64,000 bases of DNA from Chaetorhynchus papuensis (Eukaryota > Chordata > Aves > Passeriformes > Rhipiduridae): positions 248,001-312,000 of the forward strand of contig VWYX01000626.1 in assembly GCA_013396525.1 (NCBI GenBank), read 5' to 3'. The translations under genes were made by a program, and so were the position numbers. The notes under the pieces were generated by a model. It was not told where the DNA came from. It made no database searches and saw only the letters and a list, made by a program, of their open reading frames with translations. This document shows positions 1-11,300 of the stretch, piece after piece (position 1 is the stretch's first letter; each line of letters begins with the position of its first letter).

Positions 1-2410
1 AACTAAAATTCATAACTCTGCTGGACATTAAAAAACCCCAATAAATCAGACTCCATTTATACACAGTGGTTCCAAAGAATGTTCTATTTCCCCACCTTCA
101 CAAGCTGCAGACTGTGAATGACCTGTCTCCTCTTTTCTCTCTGCCTCTGGAACTCCCCACAGGCAACAACCCCCTCCTCCACCTGCCTCCATCTCGGAGC
201 TACAACCTTCCTCCCAGCAGTTCAGCTGATTTACATAACAGAGTGATTGTGTCTGACATTCTGGGCCTTTGCTCTGTTTAAGGCAGTCACCCAGCAGCAG
301 CAGACATTGCCCATCAAATTACTCCATATAATAATGCCTTTATCCCGGCACAGCAAATGGAGCCATCTCGCACTGCGTTCCTTTGTTTCTTTCTTCCTGG
401 TTACTCACGTGTGCAGTCCCCTTTCTAATGAGGTCTGGGCTCCCAGCAGATAAAACACAGCCTTGTCTCCTTCGTGTCTCAAAGCCAGATGCAACACAGC
501 AAGTGAGAGGGACCACGAGGGAGCTCAGTTTGAGACTGAAGTCATTCTACTGAAGTCATCAAGTTGCATTTGGGGCCATTTTAAATTTCCACCTGCCCTC
601 TATGACCCAGTGCAGCTTTTCCCACTTTCAGAGTTACCCCCTGGAATGGGTTAGCTGACCTCTCTCTCATCCTACCTTATTTTCCTGAAAACAATTTCTC
701 CCTGTCCTGTCTTGCCCACACTGCCTGTGTGCTGACTGGCAGAGGAGGACAGTTCTGCATCAGCAACACGAGCAGCACCTGCCTTTCCACACCTGCATCA
801 GCAACCACTGGCAAAGAACAATTACCGTTCAAAAGAACTTCCTCAGATTGCTGGTAATAGCCCCATTAATTGCAGTCCCAGAGTGCTTGTTTTAATTTAT
901 ATGATAACCCACTGTTCTTACAGGCCCAGTTCCACCAGGCATTTCAGCAAAGTCTCACTGCATGGACTGAGTAACCCAGGAGACTGACACAGTCAGGTAA
1001 CTGCAATGGATCACAGCCTGCTTTGACTTCTGCCTTTCTCACCTGAAATTCTAATGAAATCACCAACTGAGGACAAGAGATCTACAGGTGCCCCTTCTCC
1101 AAGTATGCTCTTATAAATGGTTAGACTCAGTGGAACACCAATAATGTTTCTTCCTGAAATTTGCAATCATAGGCTAAAATTTAAATAATCTTGTTTATTT
1201 GAGCACCAGTTCTGTGTAAGGAAGTACTGAGGACACAAATCCAATCAAGGGGTCTCTAAAATAGTGATGGGTTTTCAACTCCATTATATCCCTCTCTGGG
1301 AAAGTAAAAAAAAAAAAAAAAGCAGGACTTGTGAGGTGGGGAAATGCTATATTCCACTCCTCCTCTCCTTCTGGACTTAGAAAGTTGAGAGCAAAATGTT
1401 CTAAGGTATGGAGAGCTTAAAAGAGTAATTCTTTTCTTGGTCCTGCTGATCTGACTGAAGCATTCACACGCCATTCAAAACTCAGAAAAGCCAGAAAGCT
1501 GACAAAGCCTCAGCGCCCAAGATGGCAAACAGACCTCTCTTTCCATCCGTGTAACCAGGTCTGTTCAAGGATCCCTAATTCTGGGCTGCCTTCTCGTGCC
1601 AACTCTCAGCTTACTTCCCATGTGACTCTCAAATTCACACCCATTAGAATTCAAATGGGATCAAATTCCTCTCTCAATGAACTTACCTTCTGATTGTCTC
1701 CAGCACTGGGCCTAACAGCTCAAGACAGAATTTACTGCAGTTAAACATTGTGTAGCATCTGTTCAACTATAAATTAATCACTGCCAGATAGGAATAAAGA
1801 TAATTAGTTTCCTGGAGTGCATCTTTTTCTTTAGTTGTTAATTACCTACACAGGAACCTGCACCTTTCATAGAGTCAGCATAATCACAACATTGAAATGC
1901 CATTATTCAACTCTTTCTGAGAAAACAGTCACCATCTTTATAACTCAGCAGCATGGAAATATCTACGTTTTTTATCAGATGAAGACACGATTATATTCAC
2001 CATTAAAGCAAAACGGAATAAACAAGGTATCACAATATTTAAATTGCTGTGCTACCAGATTGTATTACAGCAAGAATGAGCCACTGCAGGCAAACCACCT
2101 GGATTCTCCTTCCAGTTTTTACAGTAGCCATTCTACATAGCTGCCCCTGTACTTCAAGCATCTTCTTAAAAATTCAGGAGACACTTATCCAATGCCTTTT
2201 GTGCAAAACCCTGCAACTTCTACGTACGAAGTACAGAGTTTTGCACTGCCTTCTTGCGTAGCATAAAAAAATTCAGAAGTTGTTTAGAAATTGATTATTT
2301 ACAGAGATGCCTGATCAAAAAATGAACATGTATTTCTATAAGGCTGTCCAGAGCAGAAAACATAAAACCCAACCATGCATAAATACAACTTCTTGTACTG
2401 TTACACAAGA
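1..2410. other. Non-coding stretch, nothing recognised
   Basis: Ordinary AT-leaning avian-type non-coding DNA. The only simple-sequence feature I see is an A16 run at 1306-1321. The short ORFs on both strands have no recognisable protein similarity, no low-stop bias and no convincing splice context. It probably lies in an intron of the minus-strand glypican gene or just beyond that gene. Confidence 0.6.
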
Positions 2411-2418
2411 AACATTTT

Positions 2419-2462
2419 TGGGGGGTGGGGGGGAAACCCAAACAGACTGTTGGGGGGTTAGG
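2419..2462 (+). other. G-rich tract, candidate G-quadruplex
   Basis: Three long G runs (2420-2425, 2427-2433 and 2452-2457) are followed by a shorter GG at 2461-2462. The first two runs are separated by a single T. One long loop and a weak fourth run make this a two- or three-run stacked candidate, not a canonical G4. It lies about 0.6 kb from the CpG island core. Folding is inferred. Confidence 0.35.
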
Positions 2463-3201
2463 ATTTTTCCTTTTGTTTCTTTCTCTCATGGAATTTTGTC
2501 CCATCTGTTCCGAAGAGACAATAATGACCAGTACTTAAGAGAGACAAAAGAAATGGCCAAGGTGGGGGATGTGTGCAGCTGGCTACTCTCCTACCAGCGG
2601 GGTTTTCTCTTGGGAAGGGCAGAAATACCTTAAGATTTTGGGCTGGAGGGAAGGGGCAGGGTGTAGCTCCTCGCTCTCTCTCGCTGTCAGCATCGGAGCG
2701 GAGAAAGGCTGTGGTCACTGTGGGGAGAATTCACCACCACTGCGAGGCTCCATCTCCTGCTGCCTTCTCCTACCGTGAGTGAAGCTCTGCTCATGGGAAC
2801 CATCATTGCACTGGGACCTTATTAACGCCCTACCTCACAGGAAAGGACCCTCACCATCTACTGGGGTGCCCCAGGGTAAATCAAGGGACCCTGAGCCCCT
2901 TCCACCTTCCAGGGAGCCTCTCCAGGCCCTGTTTGGGAGCTGGGCTGCCACTGCCCAGCCCTGCCGCTTCTCTGCTCCAGGTTTCTCAGTACACTGTAGC
3001 CCCGCACCCCCTGCCCACCAGGATGCCCTGCAGCTCCAGCTACAACTAAAGAGTATTTGATACATTTTGTCCGCTACTCTGGGGTCTGCTCATCCGCGCT
3101 GTTCCAGCCGCCGCTCTGAGGTTCCTGCTGCAGCACCCTTTTCGCCACCCAGCCCGCCCGCCATTGCCGCGTGAGGGAGAGACGCGCCCGAGCTCGCGCC
3201 A

Positions 3202-3220
3202 CAGCGCCCCCTGCAGGCGG
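3202..3220 (-). promoter_or_regulatory. CTCF-like binding motif
   Basis: The plus strand reads cagcgccccctgcaggcgg. This fits the reverse complement of the vertebrate CTCF core, with agcgccccctg intact and ggc three bases later. The motif therefore points to the minus strand. It sits in the CpG island core. Occupancy is inferred. Confidence 0.55.
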
Positions 3221-3257
3221 GAAATCACCGCAGCCGCCTTGCCCGGCTGGGAGCCAC

Positions 3258-3274
3258 CAGCGCCCCTGGCGGCC
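3258..3274 (-). promoter_or_regulatory. Second CTCF-like motif, weaker
   Basis: The plus strand reads cagcgcccctggcggcc. It resembles the CTCF reverse-complement consensus but lacks one C of the core run. It has the same orientation as the stronger motif about 55 bp away. It may be a degenerate second site or a GC-rich coincidence. Confidence 0.3.
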
Positions 3275-3354
3275 GTGAGCGGAACTGCACCGAGGGGAAA
3301 GGGGCGGCGGCCGAGAGGGGCTGGCACTTTTTGTTTGTGTCTCTTTTTGTTTGT

Positions 3355-3371
3355 TGCTGCTGCTGCTGCTG
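3355..3371 (+). repeat. (TGC)5 trinucleotide repeat
   Basis: Five TGC units followed by TGT, at the right edge of the CpG island and inside a T/G-rich tract with repeated tttgtttg. Confidence 0.8.
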
Positions 3372-3379
3372 TTGTGGTT

Positions 3380-4359
3380 GTTTGTTTGCCTTGTTATACA
3401 CATACACACTTTATTCCTTTTCCCACATCATTGCCTGAAAGCCCCTTAATAAAGGTATATTTGGAGGGAAAGGGATCATGGTTTTTCCATTCCATGGGAG
3501 GTTCCCGCCTTCTTTGGCAGATAACCTGTCTTTTCAAACCAAGACACACACAAAAGAAACCCTCAAGTCCAAACAAATACGTAACACGTATCAATTTCTC
3601 CCCGTGAAACAAGAACTACCAGCTGTGAATTTTTATGTGAATCCAGTAAGTGGACTTCTCTCTGGCCACAGGATCAGAAACCTGAGACACAGAAATCCTC
3701 CCCTTTCCTGAAGGTTGGTTATCTAATACCTTTGTATTTCGGATTGCAATAAATGACCAAGGGGAAAGAATTTCTTCCACTGTCTCCCGGAGCAGAGAGG
3801 TGCAGCTCTGCCATGACAATTCAGTTGATCCCTCCAGGCCCTTGTGGAGAAAAGGAGCCTTATGTCTGTCTCAAAGCCCCTGCAGGGGCCTATGGAAGAG
3901 CAGCACCTTTTGGGAATCCACTGGATGGATTTGTACGAGGAGAACATCACCCATTTCCTTCTGCATGGCAAACAAATGCAATCCCCTTGACAGAGTCTCT
4001 GAGGTCAAATACACACCAAGGATCCACTCAAGGAACCTATACCAGCATTTAAACTATCAAAAATGGAACTGTTAGCCTCAAAGGTGGGTAAAATTAGTAA
4101 GATTATATCCTGTTAATGCTTTATTCATCTTATATTTACAAAAAAAATCTATACTAGTACTGGAGGGGGCAATGGAAAAAGGGGGCATGGAAGGAGTATC
4201 TCTTCCCAATGACACCAGTGAAAACTGAGGGCACCTGCTGAAACAAATATCTAAGCTGGAAAATGAAGTAGAAGAAGCACATGACATTTTCCCTGATGGA
4301 ACACACTGGAAATCCATACCAATAGGCCTTTCAGAGCAGGACTCCTGCAGAAAATGACC
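3380..4359. other. Non-coding stretch, nothing recognised
   Basis: Unique-looking sequence between the CpG island and the first CR1 copy. Several overlapping short ORFs are present on both strands. None resembles a known protein. Confidence 0.55.
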
Positions 4360-4592
4360 TCAGGAGAGGTTTAGACTGGATACCAGGAAAAGGTTCTTCA
4401 CCCAGAGGGTGGTTGGGCACTGCAACAGGCTCCCCAGGGCAGTGGGCACAGCACCAAACCTGTCTGAGTTCAAGAAGCGTTTGGACAATGCTCTCAGACA
4501 CATGGTGTGACTTGGGGTGACCTGTGCAGGGGCAGGAGCTGGAATCAGTGATCCTTGTGGGTCCTTTCCAACTCAAAATATTCTATGATTCA
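4360..4592 (+). mobile_element. CR1 LINE fragment, 3' end (truncated)
   Basis: This carries the standard avian CR1 3' end. It starts near the ggagaggtttagactgg segment, continues through the region encoding the end of the ORF2 reverse-transcriptase protein (a decayed FTQRVVGH.NRLP...EFKKRLDNAL frame) and ends with the attctatgattc tail. It is 5'-truncated to about 230 bp, as is usual for CR1. The coding frame is broken by substitutions and a small indel, so it is not functional. It is in the plus orientation, antisense to the glypican gene. Confidence 0.92.
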
Positions 4593-7500
4593 AAATGGAA
4601 TGCAGAATTCAAAGTTAACACCGGAAAGTACATCTTCTCATAACATAAGACACTGTAATGTTTTTCACCGAGAAATGGTCTGAATATCCTCTCCTCTAGC
4701 TGCCAGAAGGTGGTAGTATTTCAAAATATTAATATTATTTATGAGGAAACACACTCCCTGGTTTATGAACGCTGGCTGCCTGCCAGTGCTGTATTTATTG
4801 TATTCACAAGAGTTACAGGCCAAGCTCTGCAAAGGGCCTTGATCTGGAGCCCTGGGTGTCAGAGGGACCGGAAAACAAACTGCAGAGCCTTGTCATTCCA
4901 GACTGGCTTTTTCAGGGAGAAAATGTATTAATACCTGCTTGTCATTGGGGCAGTCTGACACAGTATCAAACATCAATGATAACTTCTGGAATCTCCAAAA
5001 GAAACTGAGTGAAATATTCCCAGGCTGAGAACAGAGTCCCTGAAGGATCACTTGAGGCCAAGTCTCACCATGGAAATGAACACCTCTTTACAAAGTCATT
5101 AAATCTTCCAGAGCTTTTTCTGCTACCTTCAGAAATGAATTCTCCAGTGAGGACAAAGCAGGTTTTAGGATGGATCTTTAATTAAATAAAGCTGCCAAAG
5201 AACAAGTCTGACTCATGTTAAAAGCCAGTTCTTGGCACACGGTGTCTGAGTGTCTATCAAGGTAACCTGAGCAAAAGCCATCCCACAGAAGTGCTAGCAA
5301 AAGAATTCTGAGCGTTTGTTCATAAATGAACAAAATACTGCAATCTTAGAACCAGGGTGAAATTGCTGTAGCCACATAAATATAGTGCATGTTGCTTACA
5401 CCAGATGTGGTTAGTCAGAGAAATTGGTTATAGCAGACAAAAACCAGATGTCCTAACCAAATAAATTAAATCCAATGTATTTTTGCAGGATACCATAGGC
5501 AGAAAGGGCACTGCTGGCAGATCCCTTCTGCAGGTCCCCATTAGTGGTCTCAGGTTGAGCTGAGGGCAGGTGGCACAGGGAAATGATCTTTTTGAAAACA
5601 TGACAAGAAAAGATCCCAGTCATTCTGCCAAAATGGACCCACACAGCTGTGCCAGCTCACATTACCACAGAACTACTGCCAAACGTCTTCTCAACATGGA
5701 ATATTACACCAAACTTTCTGACACTCCTCCTGTTGGTGGAGATTGACGGGATGAAGGAGACAAACAAGGACAATGGCTGTGCCCCCTCCCAGTCCTGTCC
5801 ATGGAAAGCTCCTTCCGCTCCACGGATTTCCACAACAGCCCTGGCTCTTTGCCACAAGGAGTTCCAGCAAGGGCTGGAGGAGGTCACAGGGCCCCAGGTC
5901 ACTGTCTGCCCCCTCCCCTAGAGAGTGGGGAACAGCATGCACAGAGCCTGGAGGGTTTTTCCAGAGACCCAGGGAATATCTCCGCTAAGAATCTCATTCC
6001 TGGGTAGGTTTGTGGGGAGCAAGGAAGCTCCTTCATTGTGAATCTGAGAAAAGCTGAGTGGTACTGCCCAGGTCTGACCCACCAAACCAAGCCACACCTA
6101 GAGGCTCTCAACGTACTCATTATTTACTACATGCTAGGACAGGTACGATATGCTTCACAAAGGTGATCCTTCCTGAAGACCTAAATGACACTCATTTAAA
6201 AATACCTCCACGTACCCCCCTACTGGTAAAAGAAGTGGAAAACCTGTCCCACCCCAGAGCTGCACATATTTACAGTCAATAAAATACTCCTGATTCTTGC
6301 ACTTTGATTTTATCCATTTTATCCCATCATCTTTAAGAAACAAAGTTTGGCAGAAGGCGCCTTTAAAATTCAGGGGAAAAAAAAAAAAGAAGTTTTTACA
6401 ATGGCACCCCAGGAACCAGAACAATAGTGCTGCCTTCATTCTGGTGTGATCTGTGCAGCTTGAGAAGTAATCTAGAAAACCCAAGTGTTATTTAAAGGGA
6501 AAGATCTTTTCTTGGGGAAAATAATTCCTTAGGGCATGATACACAGAAAAATCAAACCACGAATTACATGGATCTTGATTACACTGAGAGAATTGTGTGC
6601 TTCAAAACTGTTAGCTCAGCTCTGGTCAAAATCCAGTCAGAAGGAATGAGGCTGAAAAATAAAAGGCTACGTGGGAGATCCCTGGTGAATCAAAAGCAGT
6701 TTCATTTCAGAAAGGAGGAAACAGCCACCCTGGGTCTTGGCTCCCACCACAATGATGTGATGGATGTACTTTAGGAACAGCGTGTAATGGCTCCAGGAAA
6801 AGGCTGGTTGCACACGGTGTAGAAGTTTGGCCCTTGAGGCATGAAGGAAAACCCCTGCAATTTCTAGGAATTAAAAGCAAAAGGCAAAACAATGTACAAA
6901 TAGCAAGAGGCAGAACAGCTTAGACTGTTGTGTTCAATCCAGCATTGTCACACAGTGGAGTCCATAAGAGAAAAATATTAAACACAAGGGAACCCTAAGT
7001 AGTAATTTATTTTTTTGAGTGTGCAAATACCACCTTTCTGTTGACTTTTTTACTGAGAAACAGGATTTTTAACGCTGAGCTAAAACCAGCCCTGCCTTTT
7101 AGACATACACAAGTAAAATCAACACAGCTCTACGGTGTTGAAGACAGCAAGATTTTAGCCTCCTTTTTTTGCACCACGAAGGATGTTACACACAAAGCAG
7201 AAATGTGCAAAAAGGAACCAGAAATCTCACAGCTTTGCTACTGGCTGGAGTCAGAGCCCAAACGCCGCATCTCCTACGTCCTTCAAAGAGAATAAAAAGT
7301 GATGACATGTTCTAGACTGGACTTGGAACTGTCAGGCAATAAATCCACTGCAAATGTTGATTTCCCCAGACACTGCCTGACTGAAGAGAAATTGAGAGTC
7401 CCTTACTAATGGGAGCTTACGTTTTCCACAGAAATGTCCTACAAAAAGATATTTATTAGATAGTGAATTGCAAAGGGCTGTCAACTGAAAGTGATCTCTC

Positions 7501-8324
7501 ATGCAAGCAAGTGGTCTCATTAGGCAAAATTTTGTTTTGGCTATTTAATCAAAATCCAAGAAATGAGTTTACACATGAATTCTTCATATGAATCCCTTTT
7601 CTACCGTCTGTTTCCTCTCTTTGAAGGATTTAGGCTAGATTTTCCAAACCCCTCAGGAATACCTAATGCTCGCCTCTACAGCAGTACACTGTTTAAACAC
7701 CTGTATCTCAGTGCACATCAGGAACTCCCAGAAGCTGCAATCCAGAGTGACTGTCACAGCCTTGCCACGTGTTGCCTCACACTCCAGTTATGAGTATTGT
7801 GACTAAACATTTCAGAAGGTGTTCTTGCTACATACACAGGTACTTCTGTGAGCAGCAGAACTAATGAAGCCTTTCCTTTGGGGATTTTTTCATGTTTAAT
7901 AAAGCTGCACCCACCTTACTGTTTTTCAGTGAATGGAAATGTTAATGTGGTTTCTCTGTGCTTCCTATTCTTGCAGGAGTTGTAAAGCTAATATTGTTGA
8001 GAGCTCTTCCTTTCCATCAAATGGGCTTAGAGTAGTTCAAATTTCACTGAAGTTATCCAAGAACTGAGAAGTTAAGAGCAGAGGAGAACACTGGATGACT
8101 ACAGACATCTTGTTTCTATAGGAAACTATGCCAATAAAAAGAAGGAGAAAAGGCTTTTTTTATAATATTCAACTGCAGGAAAAAAAGCCAATTCAGTCGG
8201 GATCCTTGTAAATGCCTGGCTAGTTCTGCTCAGGCTTTAAACACACATTTGTTCCAAACATTTAGTAATGGTGAGACTGTGTTAGGATTCCTCCTTCTGA
8301 AATGTTTGATTAAAGATTTTAGCG
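4593..8324. other. Non-coding stretch, nothing recognised
   Basis: AT-rich sequence with short ORFs only (109 aa or less). No splice-bounded exon, RNA gene or repeat family could be recognised. A short A run lies near 6377-6388. Confidence 0.5.
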
Positions 8325-8377
8325 TGGTCAGGTCAGGTCAAGGAACAGTGTGTGAAACTCAGCCTTTGAGGTCAAGG
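8325..8377 (+). promoter_or_regulatory. Cluster of AGGTCA nuclear-receptor half-sites
   Basis: Two AGGTCA hexamers overlap by one base at 8330-8335 and 8335-8340, within tggtcaggtcaggtcaagg. A third lies at 8369-8374 in tgaggtcaagg. The AGGTCAAGG form suits monomer binders of the ROR, ERR or SF-1 type more than standard spaced dimers. No conservation or binding information is available. Confidence 0.3.
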
Positions 8378-11300
8378 CTGCATCAGCACAGGGACATTTT
8401 TAGCACATTTTAAGCTTGACAAATGACTTTAAACGAGAGAATTTGCTTGTACTTGTCAATGAACAGGGATTTTATACAAGAAAACCAGTAAGAAGATGGA
8501 AGTACCAACATATATTAAAGACAAGTTGAAAATCAGGATGATGCTGAGAAAGTATTTATGGTCTTGGGAGGAAAAATGGTGGCTGAGCTGCTGAACTGGA
8601 ATAAATAATCATAGTACCACTGACTGTAAGAGTTTATCAACTTTCCACCAGCTGGGGAACAGCACTATTTGTGGGAAAGCAAAGGGAGCTGGGCTTGTTT
8701 GAAATGGCCACAGCTTTCAGGGAGTGTCCCAGGTCAAGTGGACTCAACGTGCCCTCACCATGATGTTTGAACACCCCATCTTCCCCAGCCACCCAAATGA
8801 TGAACTTCTGAACTGGCACCAATAATTTCTGAGAGGCTTTATGTAACAGATGAAGCCATGTAGCCGTGTTTTATCTCAGTTATGCCAGCACATATCCAAG
8901 GCCCCATTCCATCACCTTGTACCATGTGTAACCATTTACGCTTCTCCAAAGTAGGCAAATGTGTAATTAAGAAACTGTGGTTGCACCTTGTGCAGATTTT
9001 CTGCTGCTGTAGGTGACTGAGAGTTGACCTTTTCCTTCCTTTCCCCCAAGAACTAACAGTATTGTTTGGAAGCTGCACCGAAGGCATGTAAGGAAAGTTA
9101 TTGTTAGACTTTATAAACAGACCAGAAGTGAGAATTTTCTTTTTCTTCCTGAGATGAGAAAATCTCTGCACACAGAGATGGACACCACCAATGATGCAAA
9201 AGCAGTGTTGACAGGCTCTTGCTGGAGCACAAATGAATGGCTGGACAGAGGATGAGCTCAACAGGAGATGCCAGACACCACAGTGTCTCCTGAGTGGATT
9301 CAGGAGAATCCTCCTGAGAGCATTCACTGCAGCCCCTTCCCAAAGCGAAGGTGTTGGAGTGAGTGTTTGAAAACACACCCCGATTGTGTTGGCAGAGTTC
9401 AAACCAGACAGCACGAGCAATCCAAACCAGTGAAATGCACTGCAGGAAAACCAACACATGGCAAGCCACGGGGGGAGAAAGGGGAGAAAATGAGCACCTC
9501 CAGACGGGGACAGAGCTGCTTATTCAACTTCTAGGAAGAAGCCATCTCTTTGTCCTGAAAAAAGTCCCCTGAGCAGGGGTAACAATTTAAGCATTCCTGA
9601 AAAGCAGCAATGAATTACTGGAGCATGTTCATGGGCTGTGTGCTGGCTCAGATGGCATGGAGAAGTACACACTCAAAGACACCTCTGAGTTAGAATACAA
9701 TTCTCTATTACCCAGTCCTGGCAACAGTAAAGTTGTTTAACACTGAGGAAACTGGAAGCATCTGAATAAAATAAACCCACATGGGTACAGACAAGAGTGT
9801 GATGCTTCCAGTGGTGTCTTCCTGGCTGCCCAACCTGCACCCGTCCTGCCACAAGTGACTCCTCACCTGGAGAAGCAGTGGTTGTGGGTGCCACCACCCG
9901 AGCTGGTTCCCACTGAAATTTTTTTCAATCTCATTTTGCCTGAAATGGTTTAGATGGGAAACAGAACTCAAAACTGGGAGAAAAGCAAGGTTGTCATCCT
10001 TGTTCCAACTGACAAGAAACTGGACAAAGGGAGACTAAGTCATGTTCGTGAGCAGGAATTGTAGCTTAACTCATGTATCTCCTCAGATCCACACTTTAAA
10101 CATCAGACGTGCCAATCCCTTCTTCTTCTTCCCATAAGAAGGAAGAAAAGCAAACCCTGATGGTTTTTCTGAGCCTCTTTGACTCAGGGCAGTTAACACC
10201 CTGCACCACCACCTCCCCACCCTCCCCTCTGCCTTTTCTCTACACAGGCCAAGCTCCACATGCCCTCTAGTTTCATCCCCCAGCCTTGCTCAGCTGTGCT
10301 CACACACCCTGCTGGGTGCCAGCATCAGGCCCTGGGTGTCATTCTCCTAACAAGGTCTAAAATCAGATGATCAGTTTGAGTAATTTTATCCAACAGGACC
10401 AGAATTCCAAAATATGTTCAAAAACAACGACAGCGTAAATATGTATACAAGGGGAGAGAAAGAAGCAGAGCTGAAGAATATGGTATCAGTATGGCTTCTG
10501 CACTGTTTTGCAGTCGTTTAATGGTGTGACTGTAGCTGCTGACACCAGTGAGAGTGATGGACAGCCCAGCACCAGTTCACAACACACTGTGATTTGAGCA
10601 AAAGGTCATATCCACGAATTATAAATGACTAACTCCATCGTGACTTACACTAAGGCAATGCTAGGGCATATATTGTTTCTCCTACCTTGATGTTCCTGCT
10701 GGAATATTAGATACAAAAGGCATGTGCATCATAAACCATCAAAGTAGCCAAAAAAAGTCCCAAACTCTTTCCAATAGAAACTTTTCAAAGATGGAGGTAA
10801 AGATCAGAAAAGTCCTTGGCACTAAATGCATTAATGCTAAATTAATTTGATTAAAATGCATTAATTTTATTGAAAATACTGTACTGAGTACCATTAAGTA
10901 CCTCTCGAAAAAGTGATCTGATTTCTTTGGGTCCTCTGCCAACATATTTTCTTCAATTCTACCAATGGCAAACAACTTTCAAAAGGATTATCAGCCTCTT
11001 TTCCAACTTGAATTATGACCAGAGAATATGTTATCCTCAGAACATGGCACCCTCACTCACTCTCAGGCTCTCATTTTTCCCCTGGTTACAGGCAGAAACA
11101 CCACTGTGAGTGGGAGAAGTATCTGGGACAGTGCTCAGAGACACACTCACTGCTTTCCCAGCAACTCCTTCATGGAATCACAATGCAGAGTCTTTGGTGG
11201 ACTCACTGCTGACTCCAAGCTTAACACATGTGGAATAGGATGATCCATTCTAAAACTACAGGACCTGACTCAGTTTTCATCTCATGAGACTCAGTCCTTC

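Larger units (their letters stand above)
3070..3335. promoter_or_regulatory. CpG island, candidate promoter or enhancer
   Basis: Roughly 30 CpG dinucleotides occur in about 260 bp of very GC-rich sequence, while the rest of the window is CpG-poor. It contains GC-box-like sequence (ggggcggcgg at 3301-3310), a YY1-like gccattg context near 3160-3168 and two CTCF-like motifs. A moderately GC-rich shoulder extends left to about 2560 and contains a donor-like ccgtgagt near 2773-2780. The 93-147 aa ORFs crossing the island on both strands look compositional (Arg/Pro/Ala-rich). No coding first exon is recognisable, so direction is undecided. It could be a lncRNA promoter, an alternative promoter of the host gene or an unmethylated enhancer. 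Confidence 0.7.

Noticed and set aside
3164..3607. 147-codon ORF starting in the CpG island
   Set aside because: Its residues reflect GC-rich, then GTT/GCT-repeat composition (Ala and Val runs from the trinucleotide repeat). Comparable ORFs exist on the opposite strand.
8839..9459. 206-codon minus-strand ORF
   Set aside because: Long for random DNA, but one ORF of this size is not surprising in a 64-kb six-frame scan. It has no recognisable domain, no splice or promoter context and a mixed composition typical of translated non-coding sequence.
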